Assembly (NCBI GenBank): GCA_018657165.1
Contig: JABHXS010000074.1
Location: 1 to 15,278 of the forward strand
DNA: 15,278 nucleotides
Direction: 5' to 3'
From: Nitrosomonadales bacterium
Lineage (GTDB): Bacteria > Pseudomonadota > Gammaproteobacteria > Burkholderiales > Methylophilaceae
The position numbers and the translations under genes were made by a program. Of this stretch, positions 1-7,216 are shown in pieces. Every line of letters starts with the position of its first letter. Within the stretch, counting starts at the first letter, position 1. The notes below the pieces were generated by a model. It searched no databases and had not been told where the DNA came from. It saw only the letters and a list, made by a program, of their open reading frames with translations.

Positions 1-465
1 AATCAGAAGCAGGGGAATTTTTCTATGATTGCATTGGGTAATAAAGTTTGGCCAAATTTCTTTTTCAAGCAAAATTCCGACAGTAGGTTTATAAAAATTA
101 AGAAATTTTTTAACTAAGGTGTTTGCGTCATAAGGTAGATAACTTCTGTGAATATTTTTATTTTGTGGGAGCATAACCTTCTTTCCTGTTGGAGTCCCGT
201 TTGTGATTAAGAAGTGTGCTTGAGGATATTTTTTTTGTAATTCCTCTAAAAGCTTAAAAATTGCTTTTGTTTCTCCAACTGAAACACAATGAATCCATAA
301 GGTTTTTCTTTTATCCCAAATGCTTTTTCCATTGCGAGGGTAAATTGCAAAACGTTCAGCCCAACATCTTAAATAATCTTTATTTTTTATCCCTCGATAA
401 ATCAATTTGATTATAGTGAGGGGGAGAATAAGATAAACTATGATGTTGTATATGAATAGTCGCAT
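1..465 (-). CDS. waaA: 3-deoxy-D-manno-octulosonic acid (Kdo) transferase, N-terminal part
   Basis: Partial gene on the minus strand: it starts with ATG at 465 and runs off the left edge after 155 intact codons, about a third of the usual ~420 residues. The family transfers Kdo from CMP-Kdo onto lipid A precursor at the inner face of the cytoplasmic membrane. Visible hallmarks, in order: an N-terminal hydrophobic membrane-anchoring segment (about residues 4-22), WAERF at 35-39, the VSVGE motif with E65 (position of the family's catalytic base), TPTG at 91-94, YLPYD at 109-113, and an EKEIWPN version (134-140) of the E-x-E-[LFI]-WP-[NS] motif. The ribosome binding site is weak (a GAG about 12 nt upstream). 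It is transcribed divergently from the RNR genes. The identification is firm; only the C-terminal donor-binding domain is missing because of the window edge. Confidence 0.9.
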   Translation of the reverse strand, partial: MRLFIYNIIVYLILPLTIIKLIYRGIKNKDYLRCWAERFAIYPRNGKSIWDKRKTLWIHCVSVGETKAIFKLLEELQKKYPQAHFLITNGTPTGKKVMLPQNKNIHRSYLPYDANTLVKKFLNFYKPTVGILLEKEIWPNFITQCNHRKIPLLLI

Positions 466-573
466 TTTTTTTATTTTCTCATATAAATAATGTACAAATA
501 AATTTATTTTGAATGACAAAGCCATTGTTTTATATGGTATTTATTTTTGTTGTTATTTTTTAATAAAAATTAC

Positions 574-601
574 TTGACCATACACAACCAGATGATATTA
601 T
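574..601 (+). promoter_or_regulatory. Predicted sigma70-type promoter of nrdJa-nrdJb
   Basis: A TTGACC -35 element (574-579) and a TATTAT -10 element (596-601) are separated by 16 bp; each matches the sigma70 consensus at 5 of 6 positions. Transcription would begin near 607-609, giving a leader of about 85 nt before the ATG at 694. One NrdR-box-like element lies in the spacer and overlaps the -10, and the other lies just after the predicted start, which is a repressor arrangement. Confidence 0.65.
582..597 (+). promoter_or_regulatory. Upstream NrdR-box-like element (imperfect)
   Basis: The left half, ACACAA at 582-587, is identical to the left half of the stronger box at 613. The right half is degenerate; about 9 of 16 positions agree with the NrdR-box pattern acaCwAtATaTwGwgt. 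The element is accepted mainly because it begins exactly 31 bp (about three helical turns) upstream of the second box, the usual spacing of paired NrdR boxes, and because it sits between the -35 and -10 hexamers. Confidence 0.45.
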
Positions 602-612
602 TTTTTATGTAG

Positions 613-628
613 ACACAAGATGTAGTGG
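613..628 (+). promoter_or_regulatory. Downstream NrdR-box-like element
   Basis: The sequence ACACAAGATGTAGTGG matches the NrdR-box pattern acaCwAtATaTwGwgt at 13 of 16 positions, with mismatches at positions 7, 10 and 16. NrdR is an ATP/dATP-sensing zinc-finger/ATP-cone repressor of ribonucleotide reductase genes. The box lies just downstream of the predicted transcription start of a ribonucleotide reductase operon, as expected for repression. The nrdR gene itself is not in the window. Confidence 0.6.
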
Positions 629-681
629 TTTTAAAAAAATCAATAATTTTCATAAGAGTAAGTAATTTAGCACTTTATATT

Positions 682-687
682 AGGGAG
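682..687 (+). promoter_or_regulatory. Ribosome binding site that fixes the nrdJa start
   Basis: AGGGAG lies 6 nt before the ATG at 694. The reading frame stays open upstream to a GTG at 625, but that codon lies inside the NrdR-box-like element, has no Shine-Dalgarno sequence, and would add a 23-residue extension not expected in the family. The 694 start is therefore preferred. Confidence 0.75.
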
Positions 688-693
688 TTTGTA

Positions 694-2850
694 ATGCTTA
701 AAGCGGTACCAAGTAATGATGATCAGCCAGAAGAGGGATCGATTCCAGTTCAACCAGTCTCACTTGATATATGGGATAAAAAATATCGACTTAAATCAAA
801 GAAAGGGGATTTTGTTGATAAGGATGTTGACGAAACTTACCTAAGAGTTGCTAAAGCACTTTCCGAAGTAGAAGAAAAAGAGGTTCAAGATGAATGGAGT
901 GCCAAATTTCTTTGGGCATTACAAAACGGAGCTATTCCTGCAGGAAGAATTACTTCGAATGCTGGAGCTTTAGAGCATAAACCAGCCACAAGCACAATTA
1001 ATTGTACGGTATCAGGAATCATTGAAGATAGCATGACTGATATTTTAGATAAAGTGCATGAAGCAGGTCTGACGCTTAAGGCTGGCTGTGGTATTGGTTA
1101 TGAATATTCTACGTTAAGACCAAAAGGTGCATTTGTTGCAGGGGCAGGAGCTTATACGAGTGGGCCGCTTTCATTTATGGATATTTATGATCGCATGTGT
1201 TTTACAGTCTCAAGTGCGGGCGGAAGACGGGGAGCGCAAATGGCAACTTTTGATATTGCTCACCCTGACATCACTGATTTTATTAAAGCAAAAAGAGAAG
1301 ATGGCAGATTAAGGCAGTTTAATTTATCCTGTTTGATTACTAAAGATTTTATGGAAGCTGTTAAAAATGACCAAAAATGGAAGGTAGCATTCCCTGTAAC
1401 GGCGAAAGAAGCAAAAGATGAGAATCTAGATTTAGAAGATGAGGAGCAAATAGTTTGGAGAAACTGGCCAGTAGAAGGAAAGTATCTTTCTAAAACTGAG
1501 GGGAAAGATTACGGAAAAGTGGCATGCCGAGTGTATAAAGTCATTCAGGCTAAAAGGTTATGGGACATAATCATGTCATCTACATACGATTATGCAGAGC
1601 CAGGGTTTATATTGATTGATCGTGTAAATGAGATGAATAATAATTGGTTTTGTGAGAATATCAGAGCGACAAACCCATGTGGTGAACAGCCACTCCCTCC
1701 TTATGGCGCATGTCTTTTAGGGTCTGTAAACCTAACAAAATTTGTGAAAAAACCTTTTACAAAAGAGGCTTATTTTGATTGGGATAAGTATAAAGAGGTC
1801 GTAAGTATATTTACCAGAATGCTCGATAATGTTGTTGAAATAAATGGTTTGCCGCTAGGCAAGCAAAGAGATGAAATTGCTAGAAAAAGACGGCATGGAA
1901 TGGGTTATCTTGGGCTTGGGTCTGCACTATCAATGATGGGCATTGTTTATGGAGATGAAGAATCTTTGAAGTTCACAGATGAAGTTAGCCGAATTTTAGC
2001 TGAGATAGGATGGCAGGTAGGGATAGATCTTGCCAAAGAAAAGGGGCCAGCACCAATTATGGATGAAGATTTTGAGGTCACTGCATCGATGCTTTTGATG
2101 AGGCCTGAAATGAAAAAAGACGGAATTAAAGTCGGTGATAAGGTAAAAGGGAAGGTTTTGCTAGGAAAATACAGCAGATATATGCAACAGTTTTCTGAAT
2201 CTATTCAAACTCAGATAGCTAAATCGGGGTCTAGATTTACTCATCATAGCTCTATTGCTCCAACAGGCACGATTTCGTTGTCTCTAGCAAATAACGCGAG
2301 TAATGGGATTGAGCCATCATTTGCACATCACTACAGTCGCAATATTATTAGAGAGGGTAAAAAATCAAAGGAAAAAGTCGATGTTTTTTCTTATGAGCTT
2401 CTTGCATATAGAGCATTAGTAAACCCTAACGCTATGCCTTTTTCAGAAAAAGCAGATGAGAAACTACCAGAATATTTTATTGATTCATCAACCATTAAAG
2501 CAAAAGCGCATGTGGATATTCAAGCTGCAGCACAGAAATGGATTGATAGTTCAATATCTAAAACAATAAACGTACCTACGGATTATGATTACAAAGATTT
2601 TAAGGAAATATATTTGTACGCATATGAGAAGGGATTAAAAGGTTGTACGACTTTTAGATTTAATCCTGAAGCATTTCAGGGGGTATTAGTGACGGATAAA
2701 GATTTAGAAAATACCAGCTATAAATTTACTCTCGATGATGGCCAAGAAATTGAGGTAAAAGGTAATGAAGAAATTGAGTATGATGGAGAAATTCATTCAG
2801 CAGCTAATTTGTACGATGCCTTGAAAGAAGGCTATTACGGAAAATTTTAG
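694..2850 (+). CDS. nrdJa: B12-dependent (class II) ribonucleotide reductase, catalytic chain
   Basis: A 718-residue cytoplasmic enzyme that reduces ribonucleotides to deoxyribonucleotides using a thiyl radical generated from adenosylcobalamin; it needs no oxygen and no separate radical-generating subunit. The active-site motif NPCGE is at 327-331, with N327, the thiyl-radical cysteine C329 and E331. C104 (in TINC) and C340 (in YGACLLGS) fit the redox-active pair that reduces substrate; the 11-residue step from C329 to C340 matches the well-studied Thermotoga enzyme as I recall it. APTGTISL at 522-529 is the phosphate-binding motif. Single-chain relatives carry a C-terminal TSCPD/cysteine region; here that part is a separate gene starting 10 nt downstream. 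There is no obvious ATP-cone at the N terminus. Transcription probably starts at the NrdR-regulated promoter upstream. Confidence 0.93.
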   Translation: MLKAVPSNDDQPEEGSIPVQPVSLDIWDKKYRLKSKKGDFVDKDVDETYLRVAKALSEVEEKEVQDEWSAKFLWALQNGAIPAGRITSNAGALEHKPATSTINCTVSGIIEDSMTDILDKVHEAGLTLKAGCGIGYEYSTLRPKGAFVAGAGAYTSGPLSFMDIYDRMCFTVSSAGGRRGAQMATFDIAHPDITDFIKAKREDGRLRQFNLSCLITKDFMEAVKNDQKWKVAFPVTAKEAKDENLDLEDEEQIVWRNWPVEGKYLSKTEGKDYGKVACRVYKVIQAKRLWDIIMSSTYDYAEPGFILIDRVNEMNNNWFCENIRATNPCGEQPLPPYGACLLGSVNLTKFVKKPFTKEAYFDWDKYKEVVSIFTRMLDNVVEINGLPLGKQRDEIARKRRHGMGYLGLGSALSMMGIVYGDEESLKFTDEVSRILAEIGWQVGIDLAKEKGPAPIMDEDFEVTASMLLMRPEMKKDGIKVGDKVKGKVLLGKYSRYMQQFSESIQTQIAKSGSRFTHHSSIAPTGTISLSLANNASNGIEPSFAHHYSRNIIREGKKSKEKVDVFSYELLAYRALVNPNAMPFSEKADEKLPEYFIDSSTIKAKAHVDIQAAAQKWIDSSISKTINVPTDYDYKDFKEIYLYAYEKGLKGCTTFRFNPEAFQGVLVTDKDLENTSYKFTLDDGQEIEVKGNEEIEYDGEIHSAANLYDALKEGYYGKF

Positions 2851-2860
2851 GAGTTAGTAG

Positions 2861-3529
2861 ATGTCAATCAAGATTGAAAAGAAAATTGTAGGCTATTCTG
2901 TTGTTGAAAAGAAAAGCGAAAAGGAAGAGGCGCCCGCTGAAGTAGTTCAGATAGGGGAGCCTTTAGCAAGACCAGATAAAATTACAGGATCCACTTATAA
3001 GGTTAAAACTCCAGTAACTGAACATGCTTTATATATAACTATCAACGATGTCATTATGAATGAAGGTACTGAGCAGGAACATAGGAGACCTTTTGAGATA
3101 TTTGTAAACTCCAAAAATATGGAGCACTTTCAATGGATAGTAGGCCTTACAAGGGTAATGTCAGCTGTATTTAGAAAAGGTGGTGATTTGACATTTTTAA
3201 TTGAAGAGCTAGAGAGTGTTTTTGATCCCAATGGAGGTTATTATAAAAAAGGGGGCAAATATGTACCTAGTTTAGTTGCTGAACTAGGGCAGGTTCTCGA
3301 GGAGCATCTTAAAAATATTGGCATGCTAAAAGTAACATTGCCGGAGGAGCATCAGCAGCAATTAATCGACGAAAAAAAAGCAGAATACCTTAAAAAGAAT
3401 CCAGATAAATTAGATGAATCAGGCTTCCCAAAAGACGCACAGCTATGCAATAAATGTCAAACAAAAGCAGCTATTATGATGGATGGTTGCCTTACTTGTT
3501 TAAACTGTGGCGAGAGTAAGTGCGGCTAA
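2861..3529 (+). CDS. nrdJb: Class II ribonucleotide reductase, TSCPD/cysteine-tail chain
   Basis: A 222-residue protein starting 10 nt after nrdJa, with a good ribosome binding site (GGAG just after the nrdJa stop). It corresponds to the C-terminal part of single-chain NrdJ. A charged N-terminal stretch is followed by a TSCPD domain (about 41-155), a basic/acidic linker (about 160-190) and a cysteine-rich tail: C196, C199, C210, C213, C216 and C221 (CxxC, then CxxCxxC, then CG at the very end). In class II enzymes such a mobile cysteine tail passes reducing equivalents from thioredoxin to the active-site disulfide, so NrdJb is probably needed for turnover of NrdJa. A split pair of this kind is known in Pseudomonas aeruginosa. 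Binding of zinc by part of the cysteine set is inference. Confidence 0.9.
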   Translation: MSIKIEKKIVGYSVVEKKSEKEEAPAEVVQIGEPLARPDKITGSTYKVKTPVTEHALYITINDVIMNEGTEQEHRRPFEIFVNSKNMEHFQWIVGLTRVMSAVFRKGGDLTFLIEELESVFDPNGGYYKKGGKYVPSLVAELGQVLEEHLKNIGMLKVTLPEEHQQQLIDEKKAEYLKKNPDKLDESGFPKDAQLCNKCQTKAAIMMDGCLTCLNCGESKCG

Positions 3530-3594
3530 AATAACATGAACTTAGGCAGTTAATTTTGTTTACTGCTTATTCAAAAATTAGTTATTTCTTAGCC

Positions 3595-4584
3595 ATGATA
3601 AAGAAATTAATTCTATTTAGTATAATATTTCCAATAACCTGTTTTTCAATGCCAGGCACAGAGGTTCTATTTAATGCAAACCGATCAGTTGTCAAAGTTC
3701 ACGTCATAAACGATAAGGGTAATTATGGCGTGGGTTCAGGGGTTGTGGTCGCAAAAAACTACGTCGTAACTAATTGCCATGTAATTGCAAATTCACAGGG
3801 GATCCATGTAACAAAATATGGAGTAAGTTACCCCCCATATGTGTTAATAGCAGATTGGAAAAGTGATTTATGTATTTTAAAATTTAAGTTTCTGGAATTA
3901 AAGCCTGTAACCATGATAAATGCTGCCGATGTGGAGTATGAGTTGGATGTCTTTGCAAAAGGTTATCGAGGAAATGCTGCGAGACCAGGTTCGTCCTTTG
4001 GTACGGTTAAAGCTAAATTCGATTATGACGGGAATCAAATTATTCAGTCTTCCGCCCCTTTTTCATTAGGTGCTAGCGGAGGCGGCCTTTTCAATTACGA
4101 TGGTGAATTGCTAGGCATTACAACTTTTAAAACACCAGGAAGACCTGCTTTTTATTACAGTATGCCTGTAGAAATTATTAAAGAAATGTTAGCTAATGGG
4201 AAAGAAATCTCAGATACGACCGCCCCTGAAAGAGCCTTTTGGGACAGATCAGAAGACAATCAGCCATACTTTATGAGGGTAGTAAGTGCTCTCAATAAAA
4301 AAGACTGGAGCAAGCTAATGATAATATCAGAAGATTGGGTTAAAGATGAACCAAATGCAGATGAGTCGAATTTCCATTTAGGCTTGGCGAATTATCATTT
4401 GAATAAAGAGGGCAAGGCATATAAGTTATTTAAAAAAGTTGTCAGCCAAAATAAAAAACATACGCAATCATATTTTTATTTGTATAAAATTGCAAAAGCG
4501 AAGAACAATAACAATGAGATGATAGAGTACAAAAAAAAAATTGAACAACTTGATTCAAACTTAAACATGGAAATGAATGAATAA
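3595..4584 (+). CDS. Secreted trypsin-like serine protease with helical/TPR-like C-terminus
   Basis: A 329-residue predicted exported protease. The ATG at 3595 begins a classic signal peptide (MIKK, then a hydrophobic core to about residue 18, with likely cleavage near CFS-MPG). The frame is open back to a TTG at 3556, but that would put 13 residues before the signal sequence. The S1/trypsin-like fold shows the full triad: H62 in TNCHVI, D91 in SDLCILK, and S161 in GASGGG. The S1 domain covers about 25-200. No PDZ domain follows, unlike DegP/DegS. Residues about 230-325 are helix-rich and resemble one or two TPR repeats (SNFHLGLANYHLN, SYFYLYKIAKAK), which may bind partners. A free cysteine (C61) sits next to the catalytic histidine. 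It begins 65 nt after nrdJb and overlaps rlpA by 8 nt. The substrate is unknown; a periplasmic location is inferred from the signal peptide. Confidence 0.82.
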   Translation: MIKKLILFSIIFPITCFSMPGTEVLFNANRSVVKVHVINDKGNYGVGSGVVVAKNYVVTNCHVIANSQGIHVTKYGVSYPPYVLIADWKSDLCILKFKFLELKPVTMINAADVEYELDVFAKGYRGNAARPGSSFGTVKAKFDYDGNQIIQSSAPFSLGASGGGLFNYDGELLGITTFKTPGRPAFYYSMPVEIIKEMLANGKEISDTTAPERAFWDRSEDNQPYFMRVVSALNKKDWSKLMIISEDWVKDEPNADESNFHLGLANYHLNKEGKAYKLFKKVVSQNKKHTQSYFYLYKIAKAKNNNNEMIEYKKKIEQLDSNLNMEMNE

Positions 4585-5395
4585 TATAAAAATTATTATC
4601 TTTTTAGCAATAACTTTAAATTTTGCTGGCTGTCAAACAAACAATATTGAAAAGAATAGTGAGGAACCTGTTGTAAATGCAGATTCTAAAGGTGCTTACT
4701 ACCTTGATGATGGACCTGAAGAAAAAATTCCAGAAAACCTTTCAAGCATCCCTGATGCAACACCAAAAAAAGAACCATTAAATAAATTCTCAAATCGCCC
4801 TTATAAGGTTTTTGGTAAAACATACTATCCAATGACAACGTTAAAACCATATATGGCAACTGGTTATGCCACGTGGTACGGGAAAAAATATCATGGTAAC
4901 AAAACATCAATTGGGGAAGTTTATAACATGTATGAGATGACAGCAGCGCATAAAACTTTACCGCTTCCTTGTTATGTGAAAGTAACAAATTTAAAAAATA
5001 AAAAAACTGTGATAGTCCGTGTGAACGATCGAGGCCCCTTTGTTAAAGACCGTATTATTGATTTATCTTATGCAGCAGCTGATAGATTAGAAATTATCGA
5101 AAAAGGAAGCGAGCTTGTAAAGGTAGAATTAATAAACCCCGATAACACAATTGAAGTAAGTAACATCAATATATATATACAAGCTGGCTTATTTTCTGAT
5201 GAAAAAAATGCAAACAACCTAATAGAAAAAATAAAAAAATTAGGGACTGTTGAAAATGAAAGGATTAAAAAAATTCAGAATGATAATAAATTTCAAGTAT
5301 TGATTGGGCCATTCGAAGATCAACAAATAGCCAAAAATAAGAAAGATGAGTTATCTGAAAATTTTTTTATAAATGGTTTTATTGTTAAAAGATAA
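4577..5395 (+). CDS. rlpA: RlpA-type septal lytic transglycosylase lipoprotein with SPOR domain
   Basis: A 272-residue outer-membrane lipoprotein. A signal peptide ends in the lipobox FAGC with acylated C19. A linker carrying GAYYLDDGP (39-47), typical of RlpA, leads to the double-psi beta-barrel domain (about 94-185), with H125 in AAHKTLPLP and D151 in VRVNDRGPF, the residues associated with lytic transglycosylase activity in Pseudomonas RlpA. A C-terminal SPOR domain follows (about 197-272; IQAGLFSDEKNA, then FQVLIGPFED) and binds denuded glycan strands at the division septum. Whether this protein is catalytically active or mainly structural (as in E. coli) cannot be decided from sequence. 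It overlaps the upstream protease gene by 8 nt and is followed 14 nt later by ybeD. Confidence 0.92.
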   Translation: MNNIKIIIFLAITLNFAGCQTNNIEKNSEEPVVNADSKGAYYLDDGPEEKIPENLSSIPDATPKKEPLNKFSNRPYKVFGKTYYPMTTLKPYMATGYATWYGKKYHGNKTSIGEVYNMYEMTAAHKTLPLPCYVKVTNLKNKKTVIVRVNDRGPFVKDRIIDLSYAAADRLEIIEKGSELVKVELINPDNTIEVSNINIYIQAGLFSDEKNANNLIEKIKKLGTVENERIKKIQNDNKFQVLIGPFEDQQIAKNKKDELSENFFINGFIVKR

Positions 5396-5409
5396 CTATA
5401 AACAGATTA

Positions 5410-5682
5410 ATGGATGATCCAACAAAAGAGCCTTTAATAATATTTCCTTGTCATTTTTCTATTAAAGTGATTGGTGATGCTGTTGAAAATTTTTCTGATA
5501 TCGTCCTTAGATCAATAACTAAGTATGACGCAAGATTTGATAGCTCTTGTATTGACATGAAAGGGAGTAGCACAGGAAAATATATAAGCCTAACGTGCAA
5601 AGTATTCGTTTTGTCACAGAAACAGTTAGATAATATTTATATAGAATTATCCGGACTAAAAGTTACCAAGTTTGTTTTATAA
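5410..5682 (+). CDS. ybeD: YbeD/UPF0250 (DUF493) family protein
   Basis: A 90-residue small cytoplasmic protein. It shows the family's opening (PLIIFPCHFSIKVIG at 8-22) and an alternating beta/alpha pattern of the ferredoxin-like fold resembling ACT-type regulatory domains. Its position directly before lipB is the same as in E. coli, and its stop codon abuts the lipB start with no spacer, so translation is probably coupled. The molecular function of the family is not established; a regulatory role linked to lipoate attachment is only suggested by conserved neighbourhood. The ATG at 5410 has little Shine-Dalgarno signal. Confidence 0.85.
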   Translation: MDDPTKEPLIIFPCHFSIKVIGDAVENFSDIVLRSITKYDARFDSSCIDMKGSSTGKYISLTCKVFVLSQKQLDNIYIELSGLKVTKFVL

Positions 5683-6294
5683 ATGGATTTAAATATAAAA
5701 TATTTAGGGTTAACTGATTATAAGTCTTGCTGGGCGTCAATGAAAATCCATATTGAAAAAAACCCAAAATCAGATGAGATCTGGGTCACAGAGCATAATC
5801 CTATATATACAACTGGTCTTAATAAAAGAGAATCTAAGTTGCCTAAAAGTTCAATACCGCATTTGTTTGTAGACCGCGGTGGGAAAATTACATTTCATGG
5901 GCCAGGCCAAATAATTTTTTATTTTCTTATTAGTCTTGAGAGGAATAGGCTCTCAATTAGACAGCTAGTTTCTGGTATTGAGGACTCTATTTTATTATTT
6001 CTTAAAAAAAGAAAGGTAGTTGGAGAGCTAAAAAAAAATGCGCCAGGTGTTTATATTGATCAGAAAAAAATTGCTTCAATTGGTCTGAGAGTAAAAAAAG
6101 GTTTCACTTATCATGGTGTAAGTTTAAATGTAAATATGAATCTAAAACCCTTTCTTGATATCGATCCTTGTGGTTATGAAGATCTAAAAATGGCACAATT
6201 GAATGAGTATCTACCAGAAATTGATCAACGTGAAATTGTCAAAGAAGTTTTGGAGCAATTTAAAAATAAATTTAGGTCCTTAAATGAGAAATAA
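5683..6294 (+). CDS. lipB: Lipoyl(octanoyl) transferase
   Basis: A 203-residue cytoplasmic enzyme that moves the octanoyl group from acyl carrier protein to lysines of lipoyl domains (pyruvate and 2-oxoglutarate dehydrogenases, GcvH). It has the RGGKITFHGPGQ substrate-binding motif (65-76), K129 in KKIASIG and C163 in DPCGYED, the catalytic lysine/cysteine dyad that forms the acyl-enzyme thioester. Its length is normal for the family. Its ATG follows the ybeD stop directly, and its last 11 nt overlap the start of lipA, so the two steps of lipoate assembly are translated from adjoining frames. Confidence 0.95.
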   Translation: MDLNIKYLGLTDYKSCWASMKIHIEKNPKSDEIWVTEHNPIYTTGLNKRESKLPKSSIPHLFVDRGGKITFHGPGQIIFYFLISLERNRLSIRQLVSGIEDSILLFLKKRKVVGELKKNAPGVYIDQKKIASIGLRVKKGFTYHGVSLNVNMNLKPFLDIDPCGYEDLKMAQLNEYLPEIDQREIVKEVLEQFKNKFRSLNEK

Positions 6295-7216
6295 AAAAGA
6301 ATTGGGTAGGGATAAGACATCAAGAATACCTATTAAAATAATTCCAATAGAGCCTCTAAAAAAACCTGCATGGATTAAAATGCAGCTGCCAAAAACAGCA
6401 GAATACATGAGAGTTAAAAACTTACTTAGCAAACAAAAATTACACAGTGTTTGTGAAGAAGCAAGTTGCCCCAATATCTCAGAATGTTACAGTCATGGCA
6501 CAGCAACTTTTATGATTTTAGGAGATTTGTGTACACGAAGATGTCCATTTTGTGATGTAACGCATGGAAAACCTAAGCCACCAGATGAGCAAGAACCATA
6601 TCATTTAGCAGAAACCATTTCATCATTAAAGTTAAAATATGTTGTTATTACGAGTGTCGATAGAGATGATTTAAGAGACGGGGGTGCCTCACATTTTGTT
6701 AAGTGTATTAATTCAATAAGAAAATTAAATCCAAGTATAAGCATTGAAATTCTTGTGCCAGATTTTAGAGGCCGTTTGGATAAGGCAATAGACATTTTAT
6801 ATGAGTCACCACCAAACGTATTTAATCATAATCTTGAGACTATCCCGAGACTCTATAAGCAAGCAAGGCCTGGCTCTGATTATCTGCATTCTTTAAATTT
6901 ATTATCAAAATATAAGAGCAAGTATCCAAATGTTTCAACAAAATCTGGTTTGATGTTAGGTTTGGGAGAAACGAACGAAGAAATTATTGAAGTTTTGAAA
7001 GATTTAAGAAGCCACAAGGTAGATATGATTACGTTAGGGCAATATCTCCAGCCTACTGAGTTTCACTTGCCAGTTGCAAGATATGTTTCGCCTGATGAAT
7101 TTGAGAGCCTAAAGATTGAGGCAGAGAGATTAGGTTTTGAATCAATTGCAAGTGGACCAATGGTTAGGAGCAGTTACCATGCAGATCTTCAGGCACAAGG
7201 GAAAGACATTATATGA
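6284..7216 (+). CDS. lipA: Lipoyl synthase (radical SAM)
   Basis: A 310-residue radical SAM enzyme that inserts two sulfur atoms into protein-bound octanoyl groups to make lipoyl cofactors. Both iron-sulfur clusters are visible: the auxiliary cluster C57-x4-C62-x5-C68 (sacrificed as sulfur donor) and the radical SAM cluster C83-x3-C87-x2-C90 in CTRRCPFCDV. The RSSY motif at 295-298 carries the serine that ligates the auxiliary cluster. ITSVDRDDLRDGGA, LETIPRLY and MLGLGETNEEI are further family signatures. It overlaps lipB at its start by 11 nt and gshA at its end by 4 nt (ATGA), indicating one transcript. Confidence 0.97.
   Translation: MRNKKELGRDKTSRIPIKIIPIEPLKKPAWIKMQLPKTAEYMRVKNLLSKQKLHSVCEEASCPNISECYSHGTATFMILGDLCTRRCPFCDVTHGKPKPPDEQEPYHLAETISSLKLKYVVITSVDRDDLRDGGASHFVKCINSIRKLNPSISIEILVPDFRGRLDKAIDILYESPPNVFNHNLETIPRLYKQARPGSDYLHSLNLLSKYKSKYPNVSTKSGLMLGLGETNEEIIEVLKDLRSHKVDMITLGQYLQPTEFHLPVARYVSPDEFESLKIEAERLGFESIASGPMVRSSYHADLQAQGKDII

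Larger units (their letters stand above)
466..693. other. Divergent intergenic region between waaA and nrdJa
   Basis: This 228-bp stretch is very AT-rich and holds no credible coding sequence. Its right half contains the nrdJa promoter and two NrdR-box-like elements, annotated separately. On the minus strand, toward waaA, TTGTCA at 519-514 could be a -35 element, but I see no good -10 at normal spacing. No structured RNA such as a cobalamin riboswitch is apparent: the likely nrdJa leader is only about 85 nt and lacks room for one. Confidence 0.7.

Noticed and set aside
489..519. waaA promoter on the minus strand with TTGTCA as -35
   Set aside because: The best -10 candidates match at four of six positions or sit at poor spacing.
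625..693. Longer nrdJa starting at GTG 625
   Set aside because: The extra 23 codons overlap the NrdR-like box, lack a ribosome binding site and have no family resemblance, whereas ATG 694 has AGGGAG at 6 nt.
466..693. Cobalamin riboswitch controlling the B12-dependent RNR
   Set aside because: The predicted leader is only about 85 nt, AT-rich, and shows no B12-box-like or compact GC-rich helices.
3545..3570. Terminator after nrdJb
   Set aside because: GCAGT/ACTGC can pair over only 5 bp with an 11-nt loop and no T-run after it, so it is too weak to call.
4531..4540. A10 run near the end of the protease gene as a programmed slippage site producing a protease-RlpA fusion
   Set aside because: In the rlpA frame, a TAA follows within eight codons after the run and before the rlpA ATG, so slippage cannot fuse the two; truncation of the tail is the only effect.
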